Positions 56,638 through 64,000 of a stretch of DNA of 64,000 bases are shown here, piece after piece (positions within the stretch are counted from its first letter, which is position 1; each line of letters begins with the position of its first letter). The notes beneath the pieces were generated by a model, which did not search any database, was not told the DNA's origin, and saw only the letters and a program-made list of their open reading frames with translations. The position numbers and the translations under genes were made by a program. Source of the stretch: Pinirhizobacter sp036499745 (GTDB lineage: Bacteria > Pseudomonadota > Gammaproteobacteria > Xanthomonadales > Rhodanobacteraceae); assembly GCF_036499745.1 (NCBI RefSeq), contig NZ_DASYDG010000058.1:1-64000 (forward strand). The letters run 5' to 3'.

Positions 56638-57090
56638 ATGCCCAACGATGAAACCTGGATGCGCCGCGCCCTTGCGCTGGCCGAACATGCACGCGACGCC
56701 GAAGGCGAAGTCCCCGTGGGCGCCGTGCTGGTACTCAACGACGAAGCAGTAGGCGAGGGCTGGAACCGCAACATCGGCAGCCACGATCCCACCGCCCATG
56801 CCGAGATCGAGGCCCTGCGCAGCGCCGGCCGTAAACTCGCCAACTACCGGATTCCCGATTCCACGCTTTACGTCACCCTGGAGCCCTGCGCGATGTGCGC
56901 GATGGCCATCGTCCATGCCCGGGTGGCACGGGTGGTCTACGGCGCCACCGATCCGAAGACCGGTGCAGCCGGCAGCGTGTTCGATACCCTGGTGTCTGAG
57001 CGCCACAACCATCGCGTGACCGTGGAAGGGGGCCTCATGGCGGAGGAAGCTTCCTCGATGTTGCGCGAGTTCTTTCGCTCAAGGCGATGA
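56638..57090 (+). CDS. tadA: tRNA-specific adenosine deaminase
   Basis: 150 residues. The zinc site consists of THAEIEAL-type THAEI (AHAEIEAL) and PCAMCAMAI, with the catalytic Glu in HAE. It deaminates A34 to inosine in tRNA-Arg(ACG). It is convergent with the sirtuin gene; both stop codons lie in one palindrome. Confidence 0.95.
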   Translation: MPNDETWMRRALALAEHARDAEGEVPVGAVLVLNDEAVGEGWNRNIGSHDPTAHAEIEALRSAGRKLANYRIPDSTLYVTLEPCAMCAMAIVHARVARVVYGATDPKTGAAGSVFDTLVSERHNHRVTVEGGLMAEEASSMLREFFRSRR

Positions 57091-57110
57091 ATTAAAACCA
57101 TTAATTCATC
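57086..57110. terminator. Shared AT-rich palindrome over two convergent stop codons
   Basis: GATGAATTA (57086-57094) pairs perfectly with TAATTCATC (57102-57110) around a seven-base loop. The tadA stop is in one arm and the sirtuin stop in the other. Its low GC content stands out in this genome. A bidirectional transcript-end structure is an inference, as U tracts are poor. Confidence 0.5.
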
Positions 57111-57916
57111 AGGAAGGAAAGGCCCTCACCGCAAGGCGCCTGCACTTTCAGACTGAGAAGTTCGTCAGCCCGGGTACGTCCAAGGTTCAGCGCCGCCACG
57201 GGAAGTCCCCGCCGTGCCGCCTGCAGCACGATGCGATAGCCGGAATAAACCATCAGCGATGAGCCCACCACCAGCACGGCGTCGGCGGCATCGAGCCCGG
57301 CCTGGGCATCGTTTACCCAGGCCTTGGGGATGTTCTCGCCGAAGAACACCACATCGGGTTTGAGCATGCCGCCGCATTGGGGACAGGGCGGGATGGCGAA
57401 AGCGTCGAAGTCCAGGCCTTCCAGGTCGGCGTCGCCATCGGGCGCCCGCAGCGCGTCAAGGGAAACCCAATCGGGGTTCAGCGCTTCAAGGTCAGCCTGG
57501 AAGCCGTCGCGGCCCATCGAATGCCGGCAAGCCAGGCACCGCACGATGTCCAGACGGCCGTGCAGGTCCACCACGTCGCAGCTGCCCGCCTTCTGGTGCA
57601 GGCGGTCGACGTTCTGCGTGACCAGGCGGCTGACCTTGCCGTGTTCTTCCAGCTTCGCCAACGCCCGGTGCGTAGCATTGGGTTCGGCCATGCCGAAGTA
57701 GCGCCAGCCCACCAGGCTTCGTGCCCAGTAGCGGCGCCGCGTGGTGTCGTTACCGGTAAAGGCCTGGAAGGTCACTGGTGGTTTTCGCTTCCAGGCGCCG
57801 TCCACGTCGCGGTAGTCGGGAATACCCGAATCGGTACTGCACCCGGCGCCAGTGAGTACCAGCAGGCGCGGGTGTCGGTCGATGAAGGCTTCGAGGTGGG
57901 CGAAGGGGCGGGTCAC
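57101..57916 (-). CDS. cobB: NAD-dependent protein deacylase (sirtuin)
   Basis: 271 residues from the GTG at 57916; a TTG at 57955 is an alternative. NAD-binding VLTGAGCSTDSGIPDYRD, QNVDRLHQKAG, the catalytic His in VDLHGRL and zinc pairs CLAC and CPQC are all present, with GENIPKAW. It removes acyl groups from lysines using NAD+. Confidence 0.93.
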   Translation of the reverse strand: MTRPFAHLEAFIDRHPRLLVLTGAGCSTDSGIPDYRDVDGAWKRKPPVTFQAFTGNDTTRRRYWARSLVGWRYFGMAEPNATHRALAKLEEHGKVSRLVTQNVDRLHQKAGSCDVVDLHGRLDIVRCLACRHSMGRDGFQADLEALNPDWVSLDALRAPDGDADLEGLDFDAFAIPPCPQCGGMLKPDVVFFGENIPKAWVNDAQAGLDAADAVLVVGSSLMVYSGYRIVLQAARRGLPVAALNLGRTRADELLSLKVQAPCGEGLSFLMN

Positions 57917-57951
57917 GGCTGAAGCATAAATAGGCCTTGACCCGGCCGCTA

Positions 57952-59895
57952 TCAAGGCTTGTGATGCATCCGGCCATCCTTGAACATCGCAGCCGCACCC
58001 TGGTAGGCCGCGATGGCGTTCGTGACGTCGTCGGTATCCACCGCTTGCACCGGCGTGGCTTCACCCGTACGGAAATCCGGCTTGACCTGTTCCACGCTCT
58101 GCTGGGTAGAGAGCACGGTCATCCGATCGCCGTGGATATAGCCCAGCTTCTGGTAGGTGGAGGGAAATGCCCGTTCCCGGCCCGGTTCAAGCGCCATCAG
58201 GTCGTAACCGAAGAAATGGCTGGTATAGCTGAAGTTGAGCAGGCCCAGCAGGGTGGGACCGATGTCGATCTGCGACATCAGGCGGTCTTCGTGGCGCGGT
58301 GTGATCCACTTCGGCGCGTAGATCAACAGCGGGATGTGGTAGCGGTTCACCGGGATCGAACTCTTGCCCGCGCTGGCGGCGCAATGGTCGGCGGTGATCA
58401 CGAATACCGTGTCGTCGAAATAGGGCTTTGCCCGGGCCCGCTTGATGAAGTCGGCGATGGCCCAGTCGTTGTAGCGGAGCGCACCGGTGCGCGTGCCCTG
58501 CCTGCCCTGCACCCGCCCTTCGGGAAAGGTAAAGGGCCGGTGGTTCGACGTGGTCATGATATGCAGGAAGAACGGCTTGCCGTCGGCCTGTGCCTTGTCC
58601 ATCTGCTGCAAGGCCAGGGTGTAGAGGTCTTCGTCGGCCACCCCCCAGACATTCTCGCTATGGATGGTGATGTCCTTGCCGATCGCCGTGCGGTCTACGA
58701 CGCCGTAGCCGTTGTGGGCGAAGAAGTAGTTCATGTTGTCGAAGTAGCCGTAGCCACCGTAGACGAACTTCGACTCGTAGCCGCGCTCGTTGAAGATGTC
58801 GGCCAGGGAATTGAGGTTCTCGTTGCCCTTCTGCTTGACCAGCGAATCGCCAGGGGTCGGCGGCACGCTCAATGCGAGCGCCTCCAGGCCGCGCACCGTG
58901 CGCGTGCCGTTGGCATAAAGATTGGTAAAGAACAGGCTTTGCGACGACAGCGCGTCGAGGTTGGGGGAGACATCCCGAGTGCCGCCCAGTGACCGCAGGT
59001 ATTCGCCCGAAAGGCTCTCCACGCTGATCAGCACGACATTGAGGTGCTTTTCAGGGCCTGCATGGGTGATCTTGCGGGCGATATCGTTCGGATCGTCCGA
59101 GACGAACGTGGCATCGGGTGTCTTCAGCTGCTTGCGCAGGGTGGCGGCAACCTCTGCATCGGGAAGGGTCCTGTAGAAATGCGGGTAATCCAGCCGGCTG
59201 TTGCGGAAGGCAGCCACGAATTCGTAGATGCCATTGCCCGACAGGGTGTCGACGTAGGCGTTGCCGCTGGTATTTTTTGCCGCCGACGTTACGCCAAAAG
59301 ATACCGCCACGGTGACAACCAGCCACGCCAGCACCACGAGGCTCCGCGCGCTGAAACGGCTGCCGTCGTCGCGCGGGGCGAGTGTCCGGCGGGTGAGCCA
59401 TATCAGCACCAATGCCACCACCGCCAGTTCCGTCATCCATCGGACCACGGGATACGATTCGCGGATGTTGCCTATGACCTCGGTGGTATAGATGAGGTAG
59501 TCCACGGCGATGAAATTGAAGCGTGTGGCGAATTCACCCCAGAATGTCCATTCGGACAGGGCGATGAACATCAGCGTGTACAGCCACGCGAAGCTGAAGA
59601 TGAGGGTGAGCCAACGTTGCACCTTCGACAGGTACACCCGCCGCGGCACCAGCCACAGGTAAAGCAGTACCGGCCACGCCAGGTACACGAACACGATGAG
59701 GTCGTAGCCAAGGCCCAGGCCGAACACCCGGGGCCAGGATCCGGCGGTTACGTCGGCATGAGCCGCTACCAGCAGCACGATGCGGATGACCAGCTGGATC
59801 AGCACGAAACACGCGCCCAGCCAGATCAACGGGCGGAAGCGCTGCCAGAGGGTCCGGCGGTTTTCTTCAGACACCTTGGGAGGCTCCATGGGCAT
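57952..59895 (-). CDS. LTA-synthase-type membrane sulfatase (phosphoglycerol transferase family)
   Basis: 647 residues with five N-terminal membrane helices (to about residue 175) and a periplasmic alkaline-phosphatase-fold domain. VVLISVESLSGEYL starts the domain, NGTRTVRGLEAL contains the catalytic Thr, and VFVITADHCA carries metal ligands. Family members transfer phosphoglycerol or phosphoethanolamine to glycans or lipids. In a Gram-negative, modification of periplasmic glucan or LPS is plausible; the substrate is unknown. Confidence 0.88.
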   Translation of the reverse strand: MPMEPPKVSEENRRTLWQRFRPLIWLGACFVLIQLVIRIVLLVAAHADVTAGSWPRVFGLGLGYDLIVFVYLAWPVLLYLWLVPRRVYLSKVQRWLTLIFSFAWLYTLMFIALSEWTFWGEFATRFNFIAVDYLIYTTEVIGNIRESYPVVRWMTELAVVALVLIWLTRRTLAPRDDGSRFSARSLVVLAWLVVTVAVSFGVTSAAKNTSGNAYVDTLSGNGIYEFVAAFRNSRLDYPHFYRTLPDAEVAATLRKQLKTPDATFVSDDPNDIARKITHAGPEKHLNVVLISVESLSGEYLRSLGGTRDVSPNLDALSSQSLFFTNLYANGTRTVRGLEALALSVPPTPGDSLVKQKGNENLNSLADIFNERGYESKFVYGGYGYFDNMNYFFAHNGYGVVDRTAIGKDITIHSENVWGVADEDLYTLALQQMDKAQADGKPFFLHIMTTSNHRPFTFPEGRVQGRQGTRTGALRYNDWAIADFIKRARAKPYFDDTVFVITADHCAASAGKSSIPVNRYHIPLLIYAPKWITPRHEDRLMSQIDIGPTLLGLLNFSYTSHFFGYDLMALEPGRERAFPSTYQKLGYIHGDRMTVLSTQQSVEQVKPDFRTGEATPVQAVDTDDVTNAIAAYQGAAAMFKDGRMHHKP

Positions 59896-60078
59896 CGGCC
59901 CGGATAAACTGTGGAATTCTAGAAAGCGGCGCTTTGTTTTTCCTTTCGAAAACAACCACTGCCCGATACCCGGCTGGGCGTTTTGAGATTGCTTCGCTGG
60001 AAGGACCCGGCAATCAGGGTGCAGAATCCCCGTCGCCGACCTGACGCGGCCCACCTGGAATACCCGATCGGGGGAAAA

Positions 60079-60720
60079 ATGGATATCCGGATCATCGTGG
60101 CCGATGACCATCCAGTCATCCTGGCTGGCATCAGCGTTGCCATTCGCCAGGCCGGGGTGGGCCAGGTGGTGGGCGAAGCCACTTCGCCCCAGGGCCTGCT
60201 CGAACTGCTGGCACACACGCCGTGCGATGTGCTGGTAACGGATTACCGCATGCCGGGGGAGGGTCATCGAGACGGCCTGAGCCTGATCGATGACATCCGC
60301 GCGGCGTGGCCGGAACTGCCCATCGTGGTGGTCACCGCGGTGATGAATGCCGCGCTCTACCGGGAGATGATCGATGCCGGGGCGACCGGCCTGGTCGACA
60401 AGACCAGCGACGTCAATGAGATTCCGCAGGCCATCCTTGCGGCCCATCGCCGGGACCGTTATCTAAGCAAGAACGTCGATGCGGTGGCTGGCAAGCGGCG
60501 CTCCATGGATATCCGGGCGGCGACCCTGGAAGGGCTGTCGCCGCGTGAGCTTCAGATCCTGAAGCTTTTCAGTGAAGGCATGAGCGTCACCGAGATCGCC
60601 CGTTCCACCTCGCGCGGGATGTCCACCGTGAGCCAGCAGAAGACCAGCGCCATGCGCAAGCTGGGGCTCACCAGTGACGCCCAGATCTTCGATTATGTGC
60701 GTTCCAGACGCTCAGATTGA
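60079..60720 (+). CDS. NarL/RcsB-family response regulator (orphan)
   Basis: 213 residues: receiver domain with acidic D9/D10, phospho-acceptor D55 (VLVTDYRMPG) and Lys in LVDKTSD, then a LuxR-type HTH (LSPRELQILKLFSEGMSVTEIA). GGGGA ribosome site. No histidine kinase is adjacent. Resembles RcsB in overall form. It ends with a terminator just before the adhesin, which it may control. Confidence 0.9.
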   Translation: MDIRIIVADDHPVILAGISVAIRQAGVGQVVGEATSPQGLLELLAHTPCDVLVTDYRMPGEGHRDGLSLIDDIRAAWPELPIVVVTAVMNAALYREMIDAGATGLVDKTSDVNEIPQAILAAHRRDRYLSKNVDAVAGKRRSMDIRAATLEGLSPRELQILKLFSEGMSVTEIARSTSRGMSTVSQQKTSAMRKLGLTSDAQIFDYVRSRRSD

Positions 60721-61045
60721 GAAAAATTCCATTCGTGGGAATGGTTCGTAAGTAATTGAAATAAAATGAAAAATATGGGCCGGCGAGGCATCCTTGCCGG
60801 CCCGTTTTCGTGTCTGGGGGAATTTGAGCTTCCTTCCATGTCCCCCGTGGCGCCCCCCGGCGAGGATGCGTTCGCCGACAGGGATTATTGCCCTGCCGGA
60901 CGCCTTCGCAAGTACGTGGGACAACCTGGCTCGACGGACTCGAACCATCCCACGCGCACCCCCGGCGTCCAGGACGGACTCCCCCTTGTGAATTGCCAGT
61001 GCGCCGTGCAGCGCACGACATTCATCGCAATCGGGAATAACCATC
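60721..61045 (+). other. Leader region between the response regulator and the adhesin
   Basis: No gene supported. It contains the terminator at 60777-60809 and a 9-base direct repeat of GACGGACTC-like sequence near 60937 and 60972. The rest shows no recognised riboswitch or promoter. Confidence 0.6.
60777..60809 (+). terminator. Rho-independent terminator of the response regulator
   Basis: GGGCCGGCGAGG pairs with CCTTGCCGGCCC around a short CAT-type loop and is followed by GTTTTC. The preceding bases are A-rich. Confidence 0.85.
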
Positions 61046-64000
61046 ATGAACACCATCTATCGCATCGTCTGGAACGTGACCCTCGGCAAGTGGGTCGTTG
61101 CCTCCGAACTGGCCAAGGGCCGCAAGAAGAAGTCCTCCCTGAAGACCGCCATGCTTTCGCTCGCCGTGATCGGCGCGATGGCAGGCATCGGCGCGCCCAG
61201 CGTTTACGCCGCCGACATCACCATGCCCTCGTGCGTGGCTGGCGAAGATCCGCACGAAACCGGCTGCATGCCAACTTCCAGTGAACAGCTGATGACGCCT
61301 TTCTACGTGGCCGGTGACGCTGACGATAAGGGCAACGCCACCAACACCGCCATTGGCCAGGGTGCCGTGGCTGGCACGACGTCCACCACGAATACGTATG
61401 CCACGGCCGTGGGCGCCGGTGCCAAGGCCACTGCCACGAGCGCCACCGCGATAGGCAGGGACAGCGTCGCATCGGGTACCTATTCGTTCGCCCTGGGCTG
61501 GAAGGCGGCTGCCAGCGGCGACAGCACGACGGCGATGGGCGTTAATGCGCAGGCCACGCAGCGGTACGCAGTGGCGATCGGCAACGACAGTGAAGCGTTC
61601 GCCACCGACAGCGTCGCCATCGGTTCGGGCTCGGGTGTCGCCGCCGCAGGCGCGTCGGGTATTGCCCTGGGCAACGATGCGCAGGTCAACGGCTTGAATG
61701 GCACGGCCCTGGGCAAGGCAGCTATGGCCGACAGTGCTAACTCGGTGGCCATTGGTTCGAATGCCAAATCGATGGGTCAACATGGCATCGCCATGGGCAG
61801 TGGCGCGGTGGCGAACAAGGCGATCAATAGCAATGGCAATGGCGCCGTGGCTATCGGCAATGGTTCTTACGCCGACGCCAGCTCGCTCAATGGAGCCAAC
61901 CCCAATGGTTCGGTAGCCGTAGGTAGCAATACCGCAGCCTATGCCTCAGGTTCTGTGGCCATCGGTGATGGAGCCAAGGCGTCGGTATCTTCCGTAACGG
62001 GTGGCGCTGGCAGCGATGCCAACTTTGGCGTGTCAGTCGGCATGACATCGATCTCCGGTAATGGAGGCGCTGCGGTCGGCTACCAGAGCAACGCCAGTGG
62101 CAATTCAGCGACTGCGATGGGCATTCGTGCCACTGCCGCTGCTGCTAACGCCGTTGCGGTGGGCAATAGTGCCAAAGTGGATTCTGCGGCTACCGGTGGT
62201 TTGGCATTGGGTGCTTCAAGCAGCGTCAGTGCTACCGCTACCAACTCCGTGGCTCTTGGCGCAGGTAGCTCGGCGACGCAAGCCAATACCGTGTCGGTCG
62301 GTACCAGTGCAATCACTCGCAAAGTGGTGAACATGACAGCGGGTGTTGCCCCCACGGATGCGGTGAACGTGAGTCAGCTCACGCCAGTGGTGGATGCGTT
62401 GGGCGGCGGCGCGTCGATTGATTCGACCACGGGTGCGATAACGGGCCCGACCTATGTTGTTGGCGGCAACACGTACACCAACGTTGGCGATGCCCTCGGC
62501 AACGTCGACGGCCGTGTCACGATCAACGAGGGTGGCATCGTCGACCTGGGCACCCGTGTCACCAAGAACGAGGGTGACATCACCACCATCGACGGCCGTG
62601 TGACCAAGAACGAGGGTGATATCACCAACCTCCAGAACAACGTAAGCACGGCGACGCGTTACTTCAAAGCCGAGGGCCTGAACAATGGTAGCGACGATGC
62701 GGTCGCATCTGGTTCGCGTGCGGTGGCCATGGGCGCAAGCTCCGATGCAACGAGTGCGCACAGCATTGCGATCGGTTTCGGCGCGCAGGCAAATACCAAC
62801 GAGGGAACGGTGGCCATCGGCGCGAACAGCAGGGCAAGCGGCGAGAACTCTGTTGCGCTGGGCAGTGATTCGATTGCCGATCGCGACAACGTGGTATCGG
62901 TGGGCATGGGACCGTCGATCGGCAACGGTACCCGCCAGATCATCAATGTCACCAACGGCACGGAAAATACCGATGCGGTAAACGTGCAGCAGCTCAAGCC
63001 GGCGATCGCGGCACTGGGTGGTGGCGCGACGTTCAATGCCAACGGCACCATCACCGGTCCGCAGTACACCGTGGCCGACCTGGACAACGGTGGCAACAAG
63101 GCCGTGAACAACGTGGGCGATGCACTGGGTCAGCTCAATGCCAATACGACCAGCCTAGACGGACGCGTGACGACGAACGAAGGCGACATCATCGACCTGG
63201 GCGACCGCATCAACAACGGCTCGGTGGGTCTGGTCCAGCAGTCCGGTGCAAATGCGATCGTGACGGTGGCGGGTGCCGCCGGCGGTACGGTGGTCGACTT
63301 CACCGGCACCGAGGGCACGCGTCAGCTCAAGGGCGTGTCCGAAGGTAGCGATGGCACCGATGCGGTGAACGTGTCGCAGCTGCGCAACGAAATCGCCAAT
63401 GCGAGTGCGGGCGATACGCGCTACTTCAAGGCCGATGGCGCCAACGATGGCAGCGATGACGCGGTCAGCACTGGCAGCCGCTCGGTGGCGATCGGTGCGG
63501 GCAGCCAGGCCGTGGCCGACAACGCCGTGGCCCTGGGTGCCGGCTCCGTGGCCGACCGTGCCAACGCCGTCTCGGTTGGCTCGAAGGGCAGTGAGCGCCA
63601 GATCATCAACGTGGCGGCGGGCACGGACGACACCGATGCGGTCAACGTGGGCCAGCTGAAGGCCGCCGGTCTGGTGGGTGGCGACGGCAGCACGCTTGAC
63701 GCCGTGGTTTACGACGCTGGCTCCAACCGTGGTTCGGTCACCTTTGGTGGCCTGGGCGGCACGAAGCTGACCAATGTCATGGCGGGCCTGGTGTCTTCCA
63801 CCAGCACCGATGCCATCAACGGCAGCCAGCTGTGGATCCTGCAGGACCAGGTGAACAACATCGGCGACCGCGTGACCAACATCGAGAACAACGGTGCGCC
63901 CGGTAATGACCCGGTCACCCCGCTGCCGGCGCCGGGTACTGGCGAGGGCGGTCGCGATCCGGCCTTTGCCGCCAATGGCGATGGTGGGCCGGCCTCGGCT
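61046..64000 (+). CDS. Trimeric autotransporter adhesin (YadA/Hep-Hag type), 3'-incomplete
   Basis: 985 codons without a stop, running off the right edge. The ESPR extended signal (MNTIYRIVWNVTLGKWVVA) begins the protein, with a hydrophobic segment and cleavage near SVYA at about residue 55. Then come many SVAIGxxA-type head repeats, HANS-like NVSQL connectors, and coiled-coil stalk repeats (VTKNEGDIT). Two long near-duplicate units start at about 62665 and 63418 with RYFKAEGLN and RYFKADGAN. The YadA anchor must lie beyond the window. These proteins mediate surface adhesion and biofilm. Confidence 0.93.
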   Translation, partial: MNTIYRIVWNVTLGKWVVASELAKGRKKKSSLKTAMLSLAVIGAMAGIGAPSVYAADITMPSCVAGEDPHETGCMPTSSEQLMTPFYVAGDADDKGNATNTAIGQGAVAGTTSTTNTYATAVGAGAKATATSATAIGRDSVASGTYSFALGWKAAASGDSTTAMGVNAQATQRYAVAIGNDSEAFATDSVAIGSGSGVAAAGASGIALGNDAQVNGLNGTALGKAAMADSANSVAIGSNAKSMGQHGIAMGSGAVANKAINSNGNGAVAIGNGSYADASSLNGANPNGSVAVGSNTAAYASGSVAIGDGAKASVSSVTGGAGSDANFGVSVGMTSISGNGGAAVGYQSNASGNSATAMGIRATAAAANAVAVGNSAKVDSAATGGLALGASSSVSATATNSVALGAGSSATQANTVSVGTSAITRKVVNMTAGVAPTDAVNVSQLTPVVDALGGGASIDSTTGAITGPTYVVGGNTYTNVGDALGNVDGRVTINEGGIVDLGTRVTKNEGDITTIDGRVTKNEGDITNLQNNVSTATRYFKAEGLNNGSDDAVASGSRAVAMGASSDATSAHSIAIGFGAQANTNEGTVAIGANSRASGENSVALGSDSIADRDNVVSVGMGPSIGNGTRQIINVTNGTENTDAVNVQQLKPAIAALGGGATFNANGTITGPQYTVADLDNGGNKAVNNVGDALGQLNANTTSLDGRVTTNEGDIIDLGDRINNGSVGLVQQSGANAIVTVAGAAGGTVVDFTGTEGTRQLKGVSEGSDGTDAVNVSQLRNEIANASAGDTRYFKADGANDGSDDAVSTGSRSVAIGAGSQAVADNAVALGAGSVADRANAVSVGSKGSERQIINVAAGTDDTDAVNVGQLKAAGLVGGDGSTLDAVVYDAGSNRGSVTFGGLGGTKLTNVMAGLVSSTSTDAINGSQLWILQDQVNNIGDRVTNIENNGAPGNDPVTPLPAPGTGEGGRDPAFAANGDGGPASA

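Noticed and set aside
60930..60960. tRNA-like T-arm on the minus strand (GGTTCGAGTCC with a 5-bp stem)
   Set aside because: No acceptor stem partner, anticodon arm or CCA end could be found around it.
60810..61045. Riboswitch ahead of the adhesin
   Set aside because: No recognisable aptamer core for cyclic-di-GMP or other known classes.

Overview
The window is high-GC DNA of a gammaproteobacterium. Its gene orders (ihfB-lapA-lapB, ndk-rlmN-pilW-rodZ-yfgM-bamB-der, guaB-guaA) and its protein styles fit the order Xanthomonadales/Lysobacterales, most likely family Rhodanobacteraceae (Luteibacter, Dyella or Rhodanobacter type). No rRNA, tRNA, prophage, insertion sequence or CRISPR array was seen, so the genus is an inference.

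Layout. (1) 1-6.3 kb: ihfB, a 500-base nest of inverted repeats, the LPS-assembly regulators lapA/lapB, an initiating sugar-1-phosphate transferase, a WbpM/FlaA1-type dehydratase and galU, together an LPS/O-antigen locus with little cargo. (2) 6.4-17.5 kb: an FAD protein; a lower-GC gene at 8159-8863 that I read as an OspF/SpvC/HopAI1-family phosphothreonine lyase, the most notable item here; then a large thioester alpha-2-macroglobulin paired with pbpC. (3) 17.5-21.9 kb: a RES/Xre toxin-antitoxin pair, a secreted hydrolase, an amine-oxidase-like flavoprotein, a CsaA-like protein and a gene-free stretch with a structured inverted-repeat element. (4) 21.9-27.2 kb, mostly minus strand: an MBL hydrolase and a beta-oxidation operon (FadN-type bifunctional enzyme plus thiolase) beside a PsrA-like TetR regulator with a perfect palindromic operator. 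(5) 27.4-39.6 kb: housekeeping core: ndk, rlmN, pilW, rodZ, yfgM, bamB, der, a rhodanese-MoeB fusion, folD, guaB and guaA. (6) 39.6-42.0 kb: an accessory patch directly behind guaA with an orphan HepT toxin, a 2H phosphoesterase, a VapBC pair with tandem operator repeats and a YCII protein.

(7) 42.1-51.6 kb: a six-gene same-strand cluster: TonB-dependent receptor, beta-lactamase-fold hydrolase, Ala-Glu-type dipeptide epimerase, POT peptide transporter, MurR/RpiR regulator and a second beta-lactamase-fold hydrolase. Together they suggest import and conversion of peptides containing D-amino acids, such as murein fragments. (8) 51.6-60 kb: two glutathione-transferase-like proteins, a GH3 glycosidase with a PA14 insert, aqpZ, tadA, a sirtuin and a membrane LTA-synthase-type sulfatase. 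(9) 60-64 kb: an orphan RcsB/NarL-type response regulator followed by a trimeric autotransporter adhesin that runs off the right edge.
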